Shown: positions 26,206 through 36,988, numbered from the stretch's first letter. The stretch is 64,000 bases of DNA from Burkholderiales bacterium 8X (GCA_902506565.1 LR732703.1:3950256-4014255); one strand, 5' to 3'. Program-made: numbers and translations. Notes: generated by a model from the letters alone, not told the origin.

Positions 26206-27681
26206 ATGAGCTTCGATCTCGTGCTTTTCGGCGGCACCGGCGACCTGGCCTGGCGCAAGCTGATGCCGGCGTTGTTCCAGGCCTTTCGCCACGGCAGCCT
26301 GCCGGAGGGCGGCCGCATCATCGGCGTGGCCCGCGACGACCTGAGCGACGATGCCTACCGCGAACTCATCCAGTCGCGCTTCGAGGCGGTCGAAGGCGCC
26401 AAGCGGCCGACCGCGGAGGAGTTCAAGGAGTTCGCATCGCTGCTGCACTACCTCCGAATGGACCTCTCGAAGCCGGAGGACTACGCCCGCCTCGCCGACC
26501 TGCTCAAGTCGCGCGGCGCCGGCACCATCGTCATGTACCTCGCCACCGCGCCCGCGCTCTTCACGCAGGTGGTGCAGCAGGTCGCCGCTGCCGGACTGAA
26601 CGGTGCGCAGACCCGAGTGGTGCTCGAGAAACCGCTCGGGCACGACCTGGCCTCCAACCGCCAGATCAACCAGGCGGTGCGCGAGGTGCTGGCGGAACAC
26701 CAGATCTTTCGCATCGACCACTACCTCGGCAAGCCCTCGGTGCAGAACCTCTTCGCCATGCGCTTCGGCAACGCGCTCTTCGAGCCGATCTGGCGGCGCG
26801 AGCACATCTCGAACATCCAGATCACGATCGCCGAGGACCTGGGTGTCGAGAAGCGCGGCGCCTTCTACGACAAGACCGGGGCGCTACGCGACATGGTGCA
26901 GAACCATGCGCTGCAGCTGGTCTGCGCGATCGGCATGGAGCCGCCGATCAACGAGCACGCGGATGCGATCCGCGACGAAAAGCTCAAGGTGCTGCGCTCG
27001 CTCAAGCCCTGGACCTCCGAGACCATTCCGCTGCACGCGATTCGCGGACAGTACGGCGCCGGCACGGCCTACGGCAAGCGGGTCGGGGGGTATCGCGACG
27101 AGCCGGGCATCGACCCGGAGAGCCGGACCGAAACCTTCGTGGCCTTGCGCACCGAGATCGCCAACTGGCGCTGGGCCGGCGTTCCGCTCTATATCCGCAC
27201 GGGCAAACGGCTCGCCTCTCGAGATGCTCGCATCGAGGTGAACTTCAGGCCGACGCCGCATGCGATCTTCCGGTCGCCGCCGAACGCGGTGAACAAGCTG
27301 GTCATCAACCTGCAACCCAAGGACGGGCTCGAACTGCACATGCTGGCGCAGGCGCAGAACGACCGGCAGCGCAACGGCAGCAGCAGCCGGCGGCTCGGCC
27401 CGCAACTGGCGCCGGTGCAGCTCGATCTCGACTTCGACAAGCGATTCGGCATCGAGCGGGTCGGTGCCTACGAGCGGCTGCTGCTCGACGTGATCGACGG
27501 CCGGCTCAATCTCTTCGTGCGCAGCGACGAACAGGAGGAGGCCTGGCGTTGGGTCGAACCGCTGATCGATTCCTGGTCGGCGGACGGCGAGCCGCGCAGC
27601 TATGCGGCCGGAACCTGGGGGCCGAGCGCATCGAGCGCCATGATCGCGCGCGACAACAACTCGTGGAGCGAAGAGCAGTAG
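26206..27681 (+). CDS. zwf: Glucose-6-phosphate 1-dehydrogenase
   Basis: A 491-residue enzyme that oxidises glucose-6-phosphate to 6-phosphogluconolactone, feeding the Entner-Doudoroff and pentose phosphate routes. The N-terminal coenzyme motif is FGGTGDLAWRK (residues 8-18) and the active-site motif RIDHYLGKPSVQNL begins near residue 168. Length is normal. The usual partners pgl and edd are not adjacent. It is divergent from the AfuABC-like operon and shares the palindromic operator candidate, which suggests coordinate control of sugar-phosphate uptake and oxidation. Confidence 0.96.
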   Translation: MSFDLVLFGGTGDLAWRKLMPALFQAFRHGSLPEGGRIIGVARDDLSDDAYRELIQSRFEAVEGAKRPTAEEFKEFASLLHYLRMDLSKPEDYARLADLLKSRGAGTIVMYLATAPALFTQVVQQVAAAGLNGAQTRVVLEKPLGHDLASNRQINQAVREVLAEHQIFRIDHYLGKPSVQNLFAMRFGNALFEPIWRREHISNIQITIAEDLGVEKRGAFYDKTGALRDMVQNHALQLVCAIGMEPPINEHADAIRDEKLKVLRSLKPWTSETIPLHAIRGQYGAGTAYGKRVGGYRDEPGIDPESRTETFVALRTEIANWRWAGVPLYIRTGKRLASRDARIEVNFRPTPHAIFRSPPNAVNKLVINLQPKDGLELHMLAQAQNDRQRNGSSSRRLGPQLAPVQLDLDFDKRFGIERVGAYERLLLDVIDGRLNLFVRSDEQEEAWRWVEPLIDSWSADGEPRSYAAGTWGPSASSAMIARDNNSWSEEQ

Positions 27682-27705
27682 GCCGCAGCCCGCCGCGGTC
27701 GCAGC

Positions 27706-28772
<1,067 letters not shown>

Positions 28773-28776
<4 letters not shown>

Positions 28777-29774
28777 GCCGCCATTCCCTTCGCGCGCGTG
28801 TCGAGATGCGCATCGCGCGGATCGTGCAGCCAGCAGGCCGCTCGGGTCGCGCCGGCATGGAGCAGGTCGGGCCGCTCGACGCGGCAACGGTCGAAGGCCC
28901 GGGGGCAGCGCGGGTTGTAGGCGCAACCCGTCGGGATCGCATTCAGGCGCGGCATCGTGCCGTCGATCTGGTTGAGTCGTTCGCGGTCCATCTCCATGTC
29001 GGGGATCGATGCCATGAGCCCCGCGGTGTAGGGATGGGCGGGCTGGTGGATGACCTCGTGCACCGGCCCGATTTCTGCGACCCGCCCGGCATACATCACG
29101 GCGACCCGGTCGCAGCTTTCCGCGATGACGCCCATGTCGTGCGTGATGAGCATGACCGCCGCGCCCCGCTCCTTGCAGATGCGCTTGAGCAACTGGATGA
29201 TCTGCGCCTGGATCGACACGTCGAGCGCCGTGGTCGGTTCGTCCGCGACGATGAGCTTGGGCTCGGCCGCGAGTGCCAGCGCGATCACCACGCGTTGGCG
29301 CATGCCGCCGGAAAACTGGTGCGGGAAGTGGTCGATGCGCTGCTCGGCCGCCGGAATGCCGGTGTCCTGCAGGAGGCCGATGGCGCGTTTGCGGGCCTCC
29401 GATTCGCCGACGGGCAAGTGCGTGCGAATGGTTTCGATCAGCTGGCGGCCGATGGTGTAGAGCGGATTGAGCGAGGTCAGCGGATCCTGGAAGATCGCGC
29501 CGATCTTGCGTCCGCGGATGTGGCGCATCGTCTCGTGGTCGAGCTGGTCGATGCGCTGGCCGTCGAGCCGGATCTCGCCGCTCGCGATGCGGCCCGGCGG
29601 CTCGAGCAGGCCGATGATCGAGGCGCCGGTGAGCGACTTGCCGGCACCGGACTCGCCGACCACGCCGAGGATCTCGCCCGGCGCGATCTCGAAGGAGACG
29701 TCGTCGAGTGCGCGCAGCAGGCCGCGCCGATGGGGAAATTCGACGACGAGGTTCTGGACTTGCAGGAGGGTCAT
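28773..29774 (-). CDS. Peptide-type ABC importer ATPase, DppD/OppD-like
   Basis: A 333-residue ATPase pairing with the DppF-like subunit. Walker A is GESGAGKSL, signature FSGGMRQR, Walker B IVADEPTTALD, and the C-terminal cysteine-rich segment reads GCAYNPRCPRAFDRC. The Walker A has S-L after GK rather than S-T, as seen in many DppD proteins. It overlaps dppF and follows dppC after 12 bp. Confidence 0.9.
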
Positions 29775-29786
29775 GATTGAATCGCC

Positions 29787-30698
29787 TCAGCGCAGCCGCG
29801 GGTTGAGCGCATCGCGCAGCCAGTCGCCGAGCAGGTTCACGCTGAGCGCGATCATCACCAGCATCAGGCCGGGGAACACCGTGATCCACCATTCGCCGGA
29901 AAACAGGTAGTCGTTGCCGACCCGGATCAGGGTTCCGAGCGAAGGCGAAGTGGGCGGCACGCCGACGCCCAGGAAGGACAAGGTGGCCTCGGTGATGATC
30001 GCGGTCGCGACCTGGATCGTGGCGAGCACCAGCACCGGGCCGGTCACGTTCGGCAGCACGTGGCGGACCATGATCCGCCACGGCGAAACGCCGGTGACGC
30101 GGGCGGCCTGGACGTACTCCTTGCTGCGTTCGACCAAAGTCGAGCCGCGCACCGTCCGCGCGTACTGCACCCAGCCGGTGAGCGAGATCGAGACGATCAG
30201 GACGAAGAAGGCGAGCGAGGTGTGCGCGTTCGGGAACAGCGCCCGGCCCACCCCTGCGATCAGGAGCGCGACCAGGATCGGCGGAAAGGACAACATCACG
30301 TCGCAGATGCGCATCAGCAAGGAGTCAAGCCAGCCGCCCCAGAAGCCGGCGAGCAGGCCGAAGACCACGCCCACGATGACCGACAGGATCACCGACACCA
30401 GTCCCACGACCAGCGAGATGCGGGCGCCGTGGATGACCGCCGAGAGAATGTCACGGCCCTGGTCGTCGGTGCCGAGCAGGTACTTGCTGGAACCGAGCTC
30501 AGTCCAGGCGGGTGGAAGGCGGGCATCGCCGAGTTCGAGCTTGGCGAGGTCGAAAGGATCGTGGGGCGAAACCCAACCGGCGAATACGGCGCAGATCACG
30601 CAGATCAGCGCGATCACCGCCGCGAACATCGCGACCGGCGAGCTCTTGAAGCTGTGGCCGACATCGCTGTCGAACCAACGGGAAATTCTTTGGATCAT
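29787..30698 (-). CDS. Peptide-type ABC importer permease, DppC-like
   Basis: A 303-residue permease with an N-terminal helix (VAMFAAVIALICVICAVFAGWV), the conserved periplasmic segment YLLGTDDQGRDILSAVIHGARISL, and a permease core with the coupling loop EYVQAARVTGVSPWRIMVRHVLPN. These are hallmarks of DppC/OppC. It follows the binding protein after a 62-bp gap and pairs with the DppB-like subunit encoded at the other end of the operon. Confidence 0.92.
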   Translation of the reverse strand: MIQRISRWFDSDVGHSFKSSPVAMFAAVIALICVICAVFAGWVSPHDPFDLAKLELGDARLPPAWTELGSSKYLLGTDDQGRDILSAVIHGARISLVVGLVSVILSVIVGVVFGLLAGFWGGWLDSLLMRICDVMLSFPPILVALLIAGVGRALFPNAHTSLAFFVLIVSISLTGWVQYARTVRGSTLVERSKEYVQAARVTGVSPWRIMVRHVLPNVTGPVLVLATIQVATAIITEATLSFLGVGVPPTSPSLGTLIRVGNDYLFSGEWWITVFPGLMLVMIALSVNLLGDWLRDALNPRLR

Positions 30699-30760
30699 CG
30701 GTACGGGGCGGGGCGCAGCTCGCCGTTGGCGAGCCGCGCCCGATCAGGAACAGCCTGGAG

Positions 30761-32356
30761 TCAGGGCTTGATGCTCATCCACTTGAAAGGCATGTAGTTG
30801 TCGGCCATCTGCGTGAGCTCGACCTTCTTCGAAACGCCCCAGGCCAGCGCCTGCTGGTGGAGCGGCAAGGTGCCGACGTCGTCTGCGTGGATGGTGAAGG
30901 CTTCCTTGATCATCACGTCGCGCTTCGCCTTGTCGGTTTCGGACTGGATCTTGCGGGTGAGTTCGTCCAGCTTGGGATTGCAGTACGCACCCAGGTTGAA
31001 CTGGCCGCTGCCCTTGTCGTCGACACAGGCCGTGAGCGCGATCAGGGCGTTGTGCGAGTCGTAGGTGGTGGGCGTCCAGCCAAGCAGGTAGAAGCTGGTG
31101 TCGCGGCGAAGGATCTTCGGGAAGTAGGTGCCCTTGGTCTCGGTCGCGAGGTTGATCTTGATGTTGGCCTTTGCGAGGCTGGCCGCGACGCTCTGGCAGA
31201 TCTGGCCGTCGTTCACGTAGCGGTCGTTCGGGCAGTTCATGGTGACCTCGAAGCCATTCGGATAGCCGGCTTCGGTCAACAGCTTCTTGGCTGCCTCGAC
31301 ATCGTACGGAAGACGCTTGTCCTGCTCGGCGGTCCAGCCGTTGATGCCGGGGCCAACCAAAAGGCCGGTCGGGCGCGAGGCGCCGCGCATCACCGTGCGC
31401 TGGATGCCGACGATATCGATCGCCTGGTAGAAGGCCTGGCGGACGCGCTTGTCCTTGAACGGGTTCTTGCCCTTCACGCTCGAATAGAGCAACTCGTCGC
31501 GCTTCTGGTCCATGCCGAGGAAGATGGTGCGAAGCTCGGGGCCGGCGATGACCTTGGCATTGGCGCTCGCGTTGATGCGGGCGATGTCCTGTACCGGCAC
31601 CGGCTCCATCACGTCGACTTCGCCGGACAGCAATGCCGCGACGCGCGTGGCCGGGTTGGCGATCGGCGTGAACACGACCTCCTGCACGTTGCCATCGATC
31701 TTTCCCCAATAGGTTGGATTGCGCACGAACACGGTGCGCACGTTCGGCTGGCGCTCACGCACCCGGAACGGGCCGGTGCCGTTGGCCTTGAACGAGGCGG
31801 TGTTCTCGATGCCCTTGCGTCGGTCGACCGGCATGGTCGCCTTGTTTTCCTCGCACCACTTCTTGCTCATGATCATGAGCTGGGTGATGACGTCCGGCAG
31901 GATCGGGAACGGCCCGCGGGTCTCGATCTCGATCGCGAGGTCGCCGACCTTGCGCACTTCCTTGATGTCGGTGGTGTTCGACTTCATGTCCGAACCTTCC
32001 CCCGCAGCGCGTGCGAAGCTGAACACCACGTCATCCGCGGTGAAGGGCGTCCCGTCGTGGAACTGCACGCCCTTGCGCAATTCGAAGCGCCAGACGGTGG
32101 GCGATGTCTGCTTCCAGCTGGTGGCCAGCAGCGGCGCGACGCTTAGGTCCTTGTTGCGGCCCACCAGCGTGTCGTAGACGTTCGCGGTGGTGCTCAGCTG
32201 GAGCGATTCGTTGAGCGAATGCGGATCGAGCGAGAGCGCGTCGCCCTGGTTGGCGATGCGAATGGTCTGGGCTTGCGCCGTGCCGCCCATCGCGGCGAGT
32301 ACGGTCAGTGCGGACAGGACGGCGGTTGCGGCCAGGTTTCGTTGTTTGCAGATCAT
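30761..32356 (-). CDS. Peptide-type ABC importer binding protein (SBP family 5)
   Basis: A 531-residue periplasmic protein of the DppA/OppA class. The signal peptide ends near TAQAQ; the mature start TIRIANQGDALSLDPHS and the block WRFELRKGVQFHDGTPFTADDVVFSF are diagnostic. The ligand is unknown; the adjacent amidohydrolase suggests an N-acylated amino acid or small peptide. The ATG with an AAGGA ribosome site nine nt upstream was chosen over a TTG three codons earlier. Confidence 0.9.
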   Translation of the reverse strand: MICKQRNLAATAVLSALTVLAAMGGTAQAQTIRIANQGDALSLDPHSLNESLQLSTTANVYDTLVGRNKDLSVAPLLATSWKQTSPTVWRFELRKGVQFHDGTPFTADDVVFSFARAAGEGSDMKSNTTDIKEVRKVGDLAIEIETRGPFPILPDVITQLMIMSKKWCEENKATMPVDRRKGIENTASFKANGTGPFRVRERQPNVRTVFVRNPTYWGKIDGNVQEVVFTPIANPATRVAALLSGEVDVMEPVPVQDIARINASANAKVIAGPELRTIFLGMDQKRDELLYSSVKGKNPFKDKRVRQAFYQAIDIVGIQRTVMRGASRPTGLLVGPGINGWTAEQDKRLPYDVEAAKKLLTEAGYPNGFEVTMNCPNDRYVNDGQICQSVAASLAKANIKINLATETKGTYFPKILRRDTSFYLLGWTPTTYDSHNALIALTACVDDKGSGQFNLGAYCNPKLDELTRKIQSETDKAKRDVMIKEAFTIHADDVGTLPLHQQALAWGVSKKVELTQMADNYMPFKWMSIKP

Positions 32357-32383
32357 GAGGAGCAATCCTTCGGTTGGAAATCG

Positions 32384-33634
32384 TCAGCCGACCGCCGAGG
32401 CGACAGCCGTTTGCCGAGCAGGCGATGACGCAAGCTGCATGCCTTGCTCGATGAGCCCGGCGTGCAGCGCGGCGCCGAGCGGGAGAATGTCGTCGTTGAA
32501 GTCGTAGCGGCTGTTGTGCAGATACGCGCCGTCGCGCGCGTCCTGGCCGATGCGCAGATAGGCGCCCGCCTTCTTCTGGAGCATGAACGAGAAGTCTTCG
32601 GCACCCATGCTGGGCTCCATGTTGCGATCGACGTTGTGCACGCCGACCAGCGACTGGGCCACGTCGGCGGCGAACATCGCCTCGGGCGCGGTATTGATGG
32701 TCGCCGGGTAGATTCGCTCGAAACTCACCTTCGCCGTCGCATTGAAGCCTGCCGCCACGGCCGAGCAAAGCTCGGAAAGCCGCTGCTCGACCTGGGCCTG
32801 GACCCGCGAGCTGAAGGTTCGGATGGTGCCCACCATCTGCGCCTTGCCCGGCACCACGCTCATCGCGCCCAGGTCGCCCGCCTGGATGGCACAGATGCTG
32901 ATGACCGCCGCGTCGATGGGACGAACATTGCGCGACACGATGGTCTGCACGGCGCTGATGATCTGCGCCGAGACCACGATCGGGTCGACGGTCTGGTAGG
33001 CGTGCGCGCCATGGCCGCCCTTTCCGATCACCTCGATGGTGAAGCGGTCGGCCGCGGCCATCATCGCCCCGCGATTGATGCCGACGGTGCCTGCCGGCAT
33101 GTTCGGCCAGTTGTGCATGGCGAAGACCGCATCGACCGGGAACCGGTCGAACAGGCCGTCCTCGATCATGACCCGGGCGCCTGCAAAGCCTTCTTCGCCG
33201 GGCTGGAAGATCAGCACGGCCGTTCCATCGAAGTCGCGGGTCTCGGCAAGGTACCGGGCCGCACCGACCAGCATCGCCGTATGGCCGTCATGCCCGCAGC
33301 CATGCATGAGGCCGGGCTTGGACGAACGCCACTCGCATTCGTTTTCTTCGCGCATGGGCAGCGCATCCATGTCGGCGCGAAGGCCCAGCATGCGTCCGCT
33401 GGCGGTCGATCGACCTCGAATGACACCCACCACACCGGTCTTGCCGATGCCCGCATGGATTTCGTCGACGCCGCAGGCCCGCAGCGCCTCCTGGACGCGC
33501 GCACTGGTATAGACCTCTTCGAAACCCAACTCGGGGTGGACATGCAGGTCCCGGCGAAAAGCCGTGATTTCGGGATGGAACTTCGCGATGTGCGCGAACG
33601 CCCTTCCGGAAGCACTCCACCGCCGAGTCGACAT
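32384..33634 (-). CDS. M20 family amidohydrolase (hippurate hydrolase-like)
   Basis: A 416-residue zinc-dependent hydrolase of the aminoacylase/carboxypeptidase Ss1 group. Metal-site blocks are LRADMDALPM, MHGCGHDGHTAML, FQPGEEGFAGARVMIEDG and GAEDFSFMLQKK near the C-terminus. It has no signal peptide and should act in the cytoplasm, releasing amino acids from N-acyl or similar conjugates. The start MSTRRWSASG is preferred because GGAGG lies upstream; ATG and TTG codons a few positions earlier are alternatives. It begins one base after the dppB stop, so uptake and hydrolysis of the same compound are probably coupled. Confidence 0.88.
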   Translation of the reverse strand: MSTRRWSASGRAFAHIAKFHPEITAFRRDLHVHPELGFEEVYTSARVQEALRACGVDEIHAGIGKTGVVGVIRGRSTASGRMLGLRADMDALPMREENECEWRSSKPGLMHGCGHDGHTAMLVGAARYLAETRDFDGTAVLIFQPGEEGFAGARVMIEDGLFDRFPVDAVFAMHNWPNMPAGTVGINRGAMMAAADRFTIEVIGKGGHGAHAYQTVDPIVVSAQIISAVQTIVSRNVRPIDAAVISICAIQAGDLGAMSVVPGKAQMVGTIRTFSSRVQAQVEQRLSELCSAVAAGFNATAKVSFERIYPATINTAPEAMFAADVAQSLVGVHNVDRNMEPSMGAEDFSFMLQKKAGAYLRIGQDARDGAYLHNSRYDFNDDILPLGAALHAGLIEQGMQLASSPARQTAVASAVG

Positions 33635-33635
33635 T

Positions 33636-34616
33636 TCAATGCCCTCCTGCATTACCAACCCTCAAGCGCGGATCCACCGCGAAATAAAGCAGATCGACCA
33701 CGAGATTGATCACCACGAATATCAAGGCAATCAGGCAAAGGTAGGCCGCCATCACGGGTACATCCGCAAATGTGACGGCCTGGATGAATAGGAGCCCCAT
33801 GCCCGGCCACTGGAAAACGGATTCGGTAATGATCGCGAAGGCAATCAACCCGCCGAGCTGCAATCCGGTGATGGTCATCACGGGAACGAGCGTGTTCTTG
33901 AGCGCATGGCCGAAATGGATGGCGCGATTGCTCAACCCGCGCGCCCGGGCGAACTTGATGTAGTCGGTACGAAGGACTTCGAGCATTTCGGCGCGCACCA
34001 ATCGCATGATAAGGGTGAGCTGGAAGATGGCTAAGGTCACCGCCGGCAGCACCAGGTGATGCCATCCATCGAGCTTCAGGAGCCCGGTGCTCCACCAGCC
34101 GATCTGCACGGTTTCACCGCGGCCGAAGCTCGGAAACCAACCCAAATGCACCGAAAAGACGAGTATCAGCAGGATACCGATCAGGAAAGTCGGAAGCGAA
34201 ACGCCGAGCAGCGACAGCGTCATGAAGGTTTGGCTGATGAAGGTGCCACGCTTCAGCGCGGTATAGACACCCATCGGCACGCCGACGGCGAGCGCCAAGA
34301 AGGCAGCCACCAAGGCCAATTCGAGCGTGGCGGGAAAGCGCTCGCCGATCAGGCGCGAGACCTTGCTTCCTTGTCGCAAGCTGAGGCCGAATTCGCCTTG
34401 AGCCGCATTGACGAGAAAGTGCCAGAACTGGACGATGAACGATCGATCGAGCCCGAGATCGGCTCTCAATTGCCGGATCTGATCAGGAGTCGCATCTTGT
34501 CCAAGCAGGAAGACGACCGGGTCGCCCACGTGTTGGAAAAGCAGGAAGGCGATGAAAGCGACCGCAATCATGACGATCACGGCTTGAATCAGGCGGCGCA
34601 GGATGAATGCTGTCAT
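33636..34616 (-). CDS. Peptide-type ABC importer permease, DppB-like
   Basis: A 326-residue permease opening with FILRRLIQAVIVMIAVAFIAFLLF, the family's typical first helix, and containing LRADLGLDRSFIVQFWHFL and the coupling loop MLEVLRTDYIKFARARGLSN. It is the first gene of the operon (dppB, amidohydrolase, binding protein, dppC, dppD, dppF). A 20-residue piece near YFAVDPRLRVG closes the protein as in DppB. Base composition is slightly less GC-rich than in neighbouring genes. Confidence 0.92.
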   Translation of the reverse strand: MTAFILRRLIQAVIVMIAVAFIAFLLFQHVGDPVVFLLGQDATPDQIRQLRADLGLDRSFIVQFWHFLVNAAQGEFGLSLRQGSKVSRLIGERFPATLELALVAAFLALAVGVPMGVYTALKRGTFISQTFMTLSLLGVSLPTFLIGILLILVFSVHLGWFPSFGRGETVQIGWWSTGLLKLDGWHHLVLPAVTLAIFQLTLIMRLVRAEMLEVLRTDYIKFARARGLSNRAIHFGHALKNTLVPVMTITGLQLGGLIAFAIITESVFQWPGMGLLFIQAVTFADVPVMAAYLCLIALIFVVINLVVDLLYFAVDPRLRVGNAGGH

Positions 34617-34640
34617 TCAAGAGAATCAACGGTCCAGGTC

Positions 34641-34668
34641 ATGCTAGCAGAGCAAGGTACATGCCCAA
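34641..34668 (-). promoter_or_regulatory. Candidate promoter of the dpp-like operon
   Basis: On the minus strand TTGGGC and TAGCAT are separated by 16 bp, with the -10 ending 25 bp before the dppB-like start codon. Both hexamers are imperfect. Confidence 0.35.
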
Positions 34669-34721
34669 GCGGGAATTCCCCCAATCGAGCTTCTATTTGC
34701 AGGACCCAGTCAGGAAAGACG

Positions 34722-34752
34722 AAAAAAAGCCGCCCGGCATGAACCGGGCGGC
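34722..34752 (-). terminator. Rho-independent terminator of the porin gene
   Basis: A 9-bp GC stem (GCCGCCCGG with CCGGGCGGC, 6-nt loop) followed on the minus strand by seven U residues, 40 bp after the porin stop. Confidence 0.93.
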
Positions 34753-34791
34753 TTTGACTTTCAACTGATGCTGGCTCACGCCAGCGTCAAA

Positions 34792-36057
34792 TTAGAAAGC
34801 GTGACGGATACCGATGTCGTAGCCGGTCGAGCTCTTCGGGGTGAAGACTGCGTTGTTGATGTAGGCGGGGTTGTTGTTGCCACCAACATTCAGGCCAGCG
34901 CCGTTCTTGTTGTTCACACGAGCCACCGTTGCGTACAGGGCGGTACGCTTCGACAGGTTGTGCACGTAGCCGATTGCCAGCTTGTGAGCCTTCGGATCTT
35001 CGAACGCCGGAGCGAACGGAGCGGTGACAACGTTCAGGTCGTACTTGACGGCCGAGTACGAAGCGCGGATCAAACCAGCGCCGACAGGCACGGTCACACC
35101 AACCAGCACGCCGTTGAGGTCAACGTCACCCACGCCGCCGCCGAAAGGCGTCACTTCGTAGTCACGCTCGTTCTTGGCACGCGAAACTTCACCGAACAGC
35201 TTGACGACGCCGAAGTCGTACGAAGCGCCGACGTTCAAGGTCTTCACGGAGTCAGTGGTACCGACATAGAAGCTATCAGCCGTGGTGCTGTTGCCGTATG
35301 CAACTGCGACGTCCAGAGGACCGTTGGCGTAGCCGAAGCGACCACCGACGTAACGGCCAGCACGGGTCGTTGCGACAGCGCCAGGGTTCAGCGTACCGAA
35401 GGCGGTCACGCCAGGAGGCGTAGCGGTGCCCGGGTCGTACTTGTTCTGCTCGTGGAACGCGTACATCAGCTGACCGTAGAAACCACCCAGGTTCGGCGGC
35501 AGGAAGTAGCCGATCGAGTTGCTGGCGCGAACGTAGTTGGCGTTGCCACCGAAACCACCCGTACCGCCGGCGGTGTTGAAACCGTTGGCCGTCGAGATCA
35601 GGTTGGTGCCGACGCCGTTGGTGCCGAACGGATCGAACACGGTGTCGTTCCAGAAGGTCGGGGTGTAGTCACGGCCGAGGCGGACTTCACCGAAACCACC
35701 CGACAGGCTCACGGTCGAGCGACGAGCGAAGGTCGAAACGCCGGTTGCGCCGTCGTCGTTGGTGATCGGGGCTTCGAGCCAGAAGCTGGCTGCCAGGCCA
35801 CCACCGAGGTCTTCCGTACCACGGAAGCCCAGACGGCTGGAGTTGTAGCCCGAGTTGTTCAGCATCGTGCGGCTGACCTTGACGCTGCCTTGGTTGACAA
35901 AGAAGGGGGTCAGGAAGGTAGCGGCGCGCTGGTCTTCAGAACGCTGCTGAATGCCGGTAACCGAAGCGTCGACCACGCCGAACAGCGTCACGGACGACTG
36001 AGCCGAGGCGATACCGGCGACAGCCAGAGCAGCCAGGGCAACTAGAGATTTTTTCAT
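34792..36057 (-). CDS. Gram-negative porin (Burkholderiales OmpC-like)
   Basis: A 421-residue outer-membrane porin. The signal peptide MKKSLVALAALAVAGIASA is followed by QSSVTLFGVVDASVTG, the family's standard first strand, and the protein ends in the C-terminal Phe of YDIGIRHAF needed for barrel assembly. Internal hallmarks are SRLGFRGTEDLGGGLAASFWLE and RRSTVSLSGGFGEVRLGRDYTP, the latter near the constriction loop. Codon use is more regular than in neighbours, as expected for an abundant protein. It has a GGAGAA ribosome site, a long leader and a strong terminator. It is a general diffusion channel; no specific solute can be named. Confidence 0.95.
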   Translation of the reverse strand: MKKSLVALAALAVAGIASAQSSVTLFGVVDASVTGIQQRSEDQRAATFLTPFFVNQGSVKVSRTMLNNSGYNSSRLGFRGTEDLGGGLAASFWLEAPITNDDGATGVSTFARRSTVSLSGGFGEVRLGRDYTPTFWNDTVFDPFGTNGVGTNLISTANGFNTAGGTGGFGGNANYVRASNSIGYFLPPNLGGFYGQLMYAFHEQNKYDPGTATPPGVTAFGTLNPGAVATTRAGRYVGGRFGYANGPLDVAVAYGNSTTADSFYVGTTDSVKTLNVGASYDFGVVKLFGEVSRAKNERDYEVTPFGGGVGDVDLNGVLVGVTVPVGAGLIRASYSAVKYDLNVVTAPFAPAFEDPKAHKLAIGYVHNLSKRTALYATVARVNNKNGAGLNVGGNNNPAYINNAVFTPKSSTGYDIGIRHAF

Positions 36058-36349
36058 TGCAAGTTTCTCCAAGGTTAAACATAGGGCTCCGGTGCGTAGG
36101 GCTCACCGTGCTGGCACTTTGTGCACCCACCGGACCCCGGGCCAACCTCCTTTTGGGAAGTTGTTGCTATTGCACCAGAGCCTCATCGCCAGGGCAAAAC
36201 AAATCGCCCGAAAAATCCAGAGGTCGGGCGTTTCGTTGCACCCTTGCAACAAATGTCCGTGGAAGGTCAGATTTCACATCACAAGAAACGGCCGGCCCGT
36301 CCGGCACCTCCAAGCTGTGTCCTTATTCACGACGCGACAGAATGAGCGG
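36058..36349. other. Porin / coq7 divergent control region
   Basis: The 292-bp gap holds no gene. It is less GC-rich than its surroundings and carries TTGTTGC (36161-36167) and its complement GCAACAA (36246-36252), plus GTTGCA at 36235. The same heptamers form a tight palindrome in front of the small RNA near 37.5 kb. I could not place a convincing porin promoter. Confidence 0.4.
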
Positions 36350-36979
36350 ATGCGAACCTTCACAGATTCATTGTTGAGCGCGGTCGATGGCGCTCTCCGG
36401 ACCATTTGGGCTCCTTCGAGGAGCCATCGCGCGCTCCCCGCCGCCGCCGAGACCGCGAAGCCGCTCACTCCTGCCGAAAAGCGCGAAGCCGGCGCGTTGA
36501 TGCGGGTGAATCACGTGGGCGAAGTTTGTGCCCAGGCGCTGTACACGGCGCAGGCGGCCGCGACCCGCGACCCGGCGCTGCGGGCTCACTTCGAAAAGGC
36601 CGCCCGCGAGGAGACCGATCACCTCGCCTGGACTCAGGCACGCCTTCAAGAACTGGGCGCCAGGCCGTCCCTGCTCAACCCGCTCTGGTACGCCGGCGCT
36701 TTCGGCCTGGGACTGGTCGCAGGACGTCTCGGTGATCCGGTCAGCCTCGGCTTCGTCGCAGAGACCGAACGCCAGGTCGAGGCCCACCTCGAAAGCCACA
36801 TGAACCGGCTTCCGCCAGGCGATTCGGCATCGCGAGCGATCGTCGACCAGATGAAGCTCGACGAATCGCGCCATGCAGCCGAGGCATGGGCGGCCGGCGC
36901 GACCGATCTTCCGACGCCGGTCAAGGCGCTGATGCGTGGCGCGGCCAAGGTCATGACCACCGTCGCGCATCGCATCTAG
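36350..36979 (+). CDS. coq7: Ubiquinone biosynthesis hydroxylase Coq7
   Basis: A 209-residue di-iron monooxygenase that performs the penultimate hydroxylation of the ubiquinone ring. Iron ligands are in LMRVNHVGEVCAQALY, the EETDHL motif, AETERQVEAHLESH and DESRHAAEAW, the paired E-x2-H layout of the family. The ATG giving MRTFTDSLLSAVDGALR was chosen because homologs start this way; an overlapping ATG 8 bp earlier is in another frame. Convergent with the OsmC-like gene across 9 bp. Confidence 0.94.
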   Translation: MRTFTDSLLSAVDGALRTIWAPSRSHRALPAAAETAKPLTPAEKREAGALMRVNHVGEVCAQALYTAQAAATRDPALRAHFEKAAREETDHLAWTQARLQELGARPSLLNPLWYAGAFGLGLVAGRLGDPVSLGFVAETERQVEAHLESHMNRLPPGDSASRAIVDQMKLDESRHAAEAWAAGATDLPTPVKALMRGAAKVMTTVAHRI

Positions 36980-36988
36980 CGGCTTGCC

